A DNA stretch of 8,402 nucleotides. Origin: Shewanellaceae bacterium. Its GTDB lineage: Bacteria; Pseudomonadota; Gammaproteobacteria; Enterobacterales; Shewanellaceae. The translations under genes were made by a program, and so were the position numbers. The notes beneath the pieces are model-generated. The model worked only from the letters and a program-made list of their open reading frames with translations. It was not told where the DNA came from and made no database searches. Positions within the stretch are counted from its first letter, which is position 1. Every line of letters starts with the position of its first letter. Where the stretch lies: contig JADHND010000065.1 of the NCBI GenBank assembly GCA_016779685.1, forward strand, positions 1 through 8,402, given 5' to 3'. This document shows, one piece after another, positions 7,265 through 8,402 of the stretch.

Positions 7265-7270
7265 AAGGAG
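7265..7270 (+). promoter_or_regulatory. Strong ribosome binding site of smg
   Basis: AAGGAG lies 6 nt before the ATG at 7277. It is the strongest Shine-Dalgarno site in the window and fixes the smg start. Confidence 0.85.
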
Positions 7271-7276
7271 CTGGTT

Positions 7277-7750
7277 ATGTTTGACATATTAATGTATCTG
7301 TTTGAAAATTTTGTACACAGCGACGTAGAACTGTTGATTGATCAAGATGAATTAACTGAGGAGCTCGTTCGAGCAGGCTTTCACAAATCAGATATTTACA
7401 AAGCTATCTCTTGGTTAGAAAAGTTGGTGGCTTTGCAAGAAAGCGATGTTTCCGCTTGTTTTCATGCAACGTCAAATCATTCTATTCGTGTATATGCAAC
7501 AAGCGAAGTTGAAAAAATGGATGTGCAGTGCCGCGGCTTTTTGCTCTTTTTAGAACAAGCTGGGATCTTAACGCCCAAGACCAGAGAAATGGTGATTGAA
7601 CGCGTGATGGAACTTGACAGTCATCATTTGATTTTAGAGGATATCAAATGGGTGGTCTTAATGGTGCTCTTTAACGTACCCGACAATGAAAACGAATATG
7701 CGCACATGGAAGATTTGTTATTTGAGCTGCCGGATAGTCGTATTCATTAG
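7277..7750 (+). CDS. smg: Smg family protein (DUF494)
   Basis: A 157-residue cytoplasmic protein, identical in length to E. coli Smg and alike throughout: MFDILMYLFENF at the start, DIYKAISWLEKL near residue 40, CRGFLLFLEQAG near 85, TREMVIERVMELD near 101, and KWVVLMVLFNVPDNENEY near 123. It is rich in acidic residues and probably largely helical. The molecular function of the family is not established. Genomes usually place it next to dprA, topA-related or def genes. Here it stands alone on the plus strand, divergent from def and convergent with the cytochrome gene, without dprA. The start is well supported by AAGGAG at a 6-nt spacing. Confidence 0.95.
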   Translation: MFDILMYLFENFVHSDVELLIDQDELTEELVRAGFHKSDIYKAISWLEKLVALQESDVSACFHATSNHSIRVYATSEVEKMDVQCRGFLLFLEQAGILTPKTREMVIERVMELDSHHLILEDIKWVVLMVLFNVPDNENEYAHMEDLLFELPDSRIH

Positions 7751-7766
7751 TTGGTTAATACACATG

Positions 7767-7796
7767 TTTAATGCCAACGCGCAGGTTGGCATTAAA
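7767..7796. terminator. Perfect 12-bp inverted repeat between smg and the cytochrome gene; possible bidirectional terminator
   Basis: The arms 7767-7778 and 7785-7796 are perfectly complementary, with a 6-nt loop (GCGCAG) and a GCCAAC/GTTGGC core. It begins 17 nt after the smg stop and lies 22 nt beyond the cytochrome stop, the place for a shared terminator of convergent genes. However, neither strand has a U-run after the stem: the plus strand continues AAAAAT and the minus strand CATGTG. A standard intrinsic terminator is therefore not shown. It may instead block 3' exonucleases or act with Rho. Confidence 0.55.
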
Positions 7797-7817
7797 AAAT
7801 CACATCTGTATTGTTAT

Positions 7818-8120
7818 CTACTTTTTTGAGCTGCTCATATACTTGATGGCAGCTTTATAATCGGCATCGCTACAATCCGTACACATGCCACCTGGAGGCA
7901 TGGCATTTTTTCCTGCCTTAATACTTTTCACTAAAGCTGGCATCCCTTTGGCTAGGCGAGTTTTCCAAGCTGCACTGTCTCCTTTTTTCGGTGCGCCGGC
8001 TACCCCAGCAGCATGGCATGTTTGACAAGCTTTTTTGTAGACAGCCTCACCAGACTGCGCTGACAATAAAGGTGACAATATACCTAGCATTAGAGTAGTT
8101 AGTAATATTTTTTTTGTCAT
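7818..8120 (-). CDS. Secreted monohaem cytochrome c5-like protein
   Basis: A 100-residue precursor of a small periplasmic class I cytochrome c that shuttles electrons. Residues 1-21 form a Sec signal peptide (two Lys, a hydrophobic core, then LSA before the likely cleavage site at A21/Q22), leaving about 79 residues. The haem site is CQTCH (32-36), with H36 as axial ligand and M74 in NAMPPGG as the probable sixth ligand. C80 and C83 in CTDCSD match the extra disulfide typical of cytochrome c5, as in the Azotobacter protein, and the GDSAAWKTR segment is also characteristic. It is not fused to another domain. AGGA lies 7 nt before the ATG. It diverges from the probable ccmA, whose operon would mature it. 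Its electron partners are not encoded in the window. Confidence 0.93.
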   Translation of the reverse strand: MTKKILLTTLMLGILSPLLSAQSGEAVYKKACQTCHAAGVAGAPKKGDSAAWKTRLAKGMPALVKSIKAGKNAMPPGGMCTDCSDADYKAAIKYMSSSKK

Positions 8121-8170
8121 AAGAAATTCCTATCTTCAATTTTGAAAGCTCACTTTAACTTACATAACTA

Positions 8171-8188
8171 TTGTAACGAATTTTACAA
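8171..8188. promoter_or_regulatory. Operator-like inverted repeat TTGTAA-N6-TTACAA
   Basis: A perfect 6-bp palindrome with a 6-bp spacer. Its right arm covers the candidate plus-strand -35 and its left arm covers the candidate minus-strand -10, a position where one bound dimer could control both directions. It does not match the FNR consensus (TTGAT-N4-ATCAA) and has shorter inner spacing than a TyrR box. The regulator is unknown and chance is possible in such AT-rich DNA. Confidence 0.3.
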
Positions 8189-8210
8189 AAAAAAAAAATT
8201 AATGTATAAA
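8182..8210 (+). promoter_or_regulatory. Candidate sigma-70 promoter for ccmA
   Basis: TTTACA (8182-8187) and TATAAA (8205-8210) each match consensus at 5 of 6 positions and are separated by 17 bp, mostly poly-A. The predicted start near 8217 gives a leader of about 106 nt before the ATG at 8323. Confidence 0.5.
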
Positions 8211-8322
8211 ATTAAATAAAAAAAAGGCAACACCAAAGTTGAGCATGTTATAAGCTGCGGATTTGTGGTAAGGTAATCCCGTTTTTTATTAGAGAAGAAT
8301 ATTAACACTAGGTTTATTTATT

Positions 8323-8402
8323 ATGGATGATATCCCTATTTTGCAGGTTCAAGAAATCCAATGTGTGCGCCAAAATCGGCTTCTGTTTCAGCCTGTTACC
8401 TT
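8323..8402 (+). CDS. ccmA: Probable CcmA, ATPase of the haem exporter for cytochrome c maturation (N-terminal fragment)
   Basis: Only the first 26 codons are present; the frame is open at the window edge. The peptide (MDDIPILQVQEIQC, then VRQNRLLF) fits the start of an ABC ATPase and in particular the CcmA pattern L-x-V-x-x-[LI]-x-C-x-R-x-x-R-x-LF. CcmA with CcmB and CcmC drives release of haem-loaded CcmE in the periplasm during c-type cytochrome assembly. The Walker motifs lie outside the window, so the ABC assignment rests on this short stretch and on the neighbouring cytochrome. The ribosome site is weak (TAGG about 10 nt before the ATG). Another ABC ATPase is the main alternative. Confidence 0.62.
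   Translation, partial: MDDIPILQVQEIQCVRQNRLLFQPVT

Larger units (their letters stand above)
6981..7276. other. Divergent def/smg intergenic region
   Basis: About 300 bp without a credible gene. It holds the candidate def promoter (7022-7030), a perfect TATAAT at 7126-7131 facing smg, an interrupted inverted repeat GATCA-N10-TGATC (7161-7180), and the smg ribosome site. The longest ATG-initiated frames I traced run only about a dozen codons and lack ribosome sites. In E. coli and many relatives dprA lies between def and smg; no piece of it is recognisable here. Confidence 0.6.
8121..8322. other. AT-rich divergent promoter region between the cytochrome c5-like gene and ccmA
   Basis: About 200 bp, extremely AT-rich, with a run of 12 A (8187-8198) and another of 8 A (8218-8225). 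It holds a good plus-strand promoter candidate, a weaker minus-strand one (TACAAT at 8170-8175, with only a T-tract upstream), and an inverted repeat overlapping both. No gene is visible. Confidence 0.6.

Noticed and set aside
8171..8188. FNR or TyrR binding site
   Set aside because: The half-sites TTGTAA/TTACAA with a 6-bp gap match neither TTGAT-N4-ATCAA nor the TyrR spacing, so only an unnamed operator-like repeat is reported.
1..8402. Mobile elements, CRISPR arrays, tRNA or rRNA genes
   Set aside because: No transposase or integrase motifs, regular direct-repeat arrays, tRNA-like cloverleaf sequence or rRNA sequence was seen on either strand.

Overview
The window looks like chromosomal DNA from a moderately AT-rich gammaproteobacterium with aerobic respiration. 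The evidence is a def-fmt-rsmB-trkA gene string in the order known from Escherichia coli, an Smg protein of exactly the enterobacterial length, a UshA-type periplasmic nucleotidase, a cytochrome c5-like protein, and what appears to be the start of a cytochrome c maturation operon (ccmA). The genus cannot be fixed from this sequence. Marine or methylotrophic/sulfur-oxidising gammaproteobacterial lineages are compatible guesses only. No mobile element, CRISPR array, tRNA or rRNA was seen.

Layout, left to right. (1) Positions 2-913, plus strand: the C-terminal part of a UshA/NadN-type 5'-nucleotidase whose N-terminal metallophosphatase part lies outside the window. (2) Positions 888-2437, minus strand: a two-gene signalling module, namely a response regulator fused to a CheC-like phosphatase domain followed 2 nt later by a stand-alone PAS protein. 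The PAS gene ends inside the 3' end of the nucleotidase gene, giving a convergent overlap of 26 bp. (3) Positions 2517-6974, minus strand: the housekeeping operon def > fmt > rsmB > trkA > GIY-YIG (YhbQ-like), packed with two ATGA overlaps and a 1-nt gap. (4) Positions 6975-7276: a divergent regulatory gap with a likely def promoter and a possible smg promoter. (5) Positions 7277-7750, plus strand: smg. (6) Positions 7767-7796: a perfect 12-bp inverted repeat between convergent genes. (7) Positions 7818-8120, minus strand: a secreted monohaem cytochrome c5-like protein. (8) Positions 8121-8322: a very AT-rich divergent promoter region. (9) Positions 8323-8402, plus strand: the first 26 codons of a probable CcmA.

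How the genes fit together. Fmt formylates initiator Met-tRNA, Def removes the formyl group from new proteins, and RsmB methylates 16S rRNA, so the operon core serves translation. TrkA (K+ uptake gating) is the customary passenger. The YhbQ-like nuclease and possibly the response regulator/PAS pair follow in the same direction. At the right end a periplasmic c-type cytochrome sits divergently beside a gene that looks like the start of the machinery needed to attach its haem.

Most notable points: the CheC-fused response regulator with a stand-alone PAS partner, in which both CheC-type motifs keep their spacing but carry acidic substitutions; smg standing directly next to def without the dprA gene usually found between them; a TTG start for fmt; and the overlapping divergent cytochrome/ccm promoter region carrying an operator-like palindrome.
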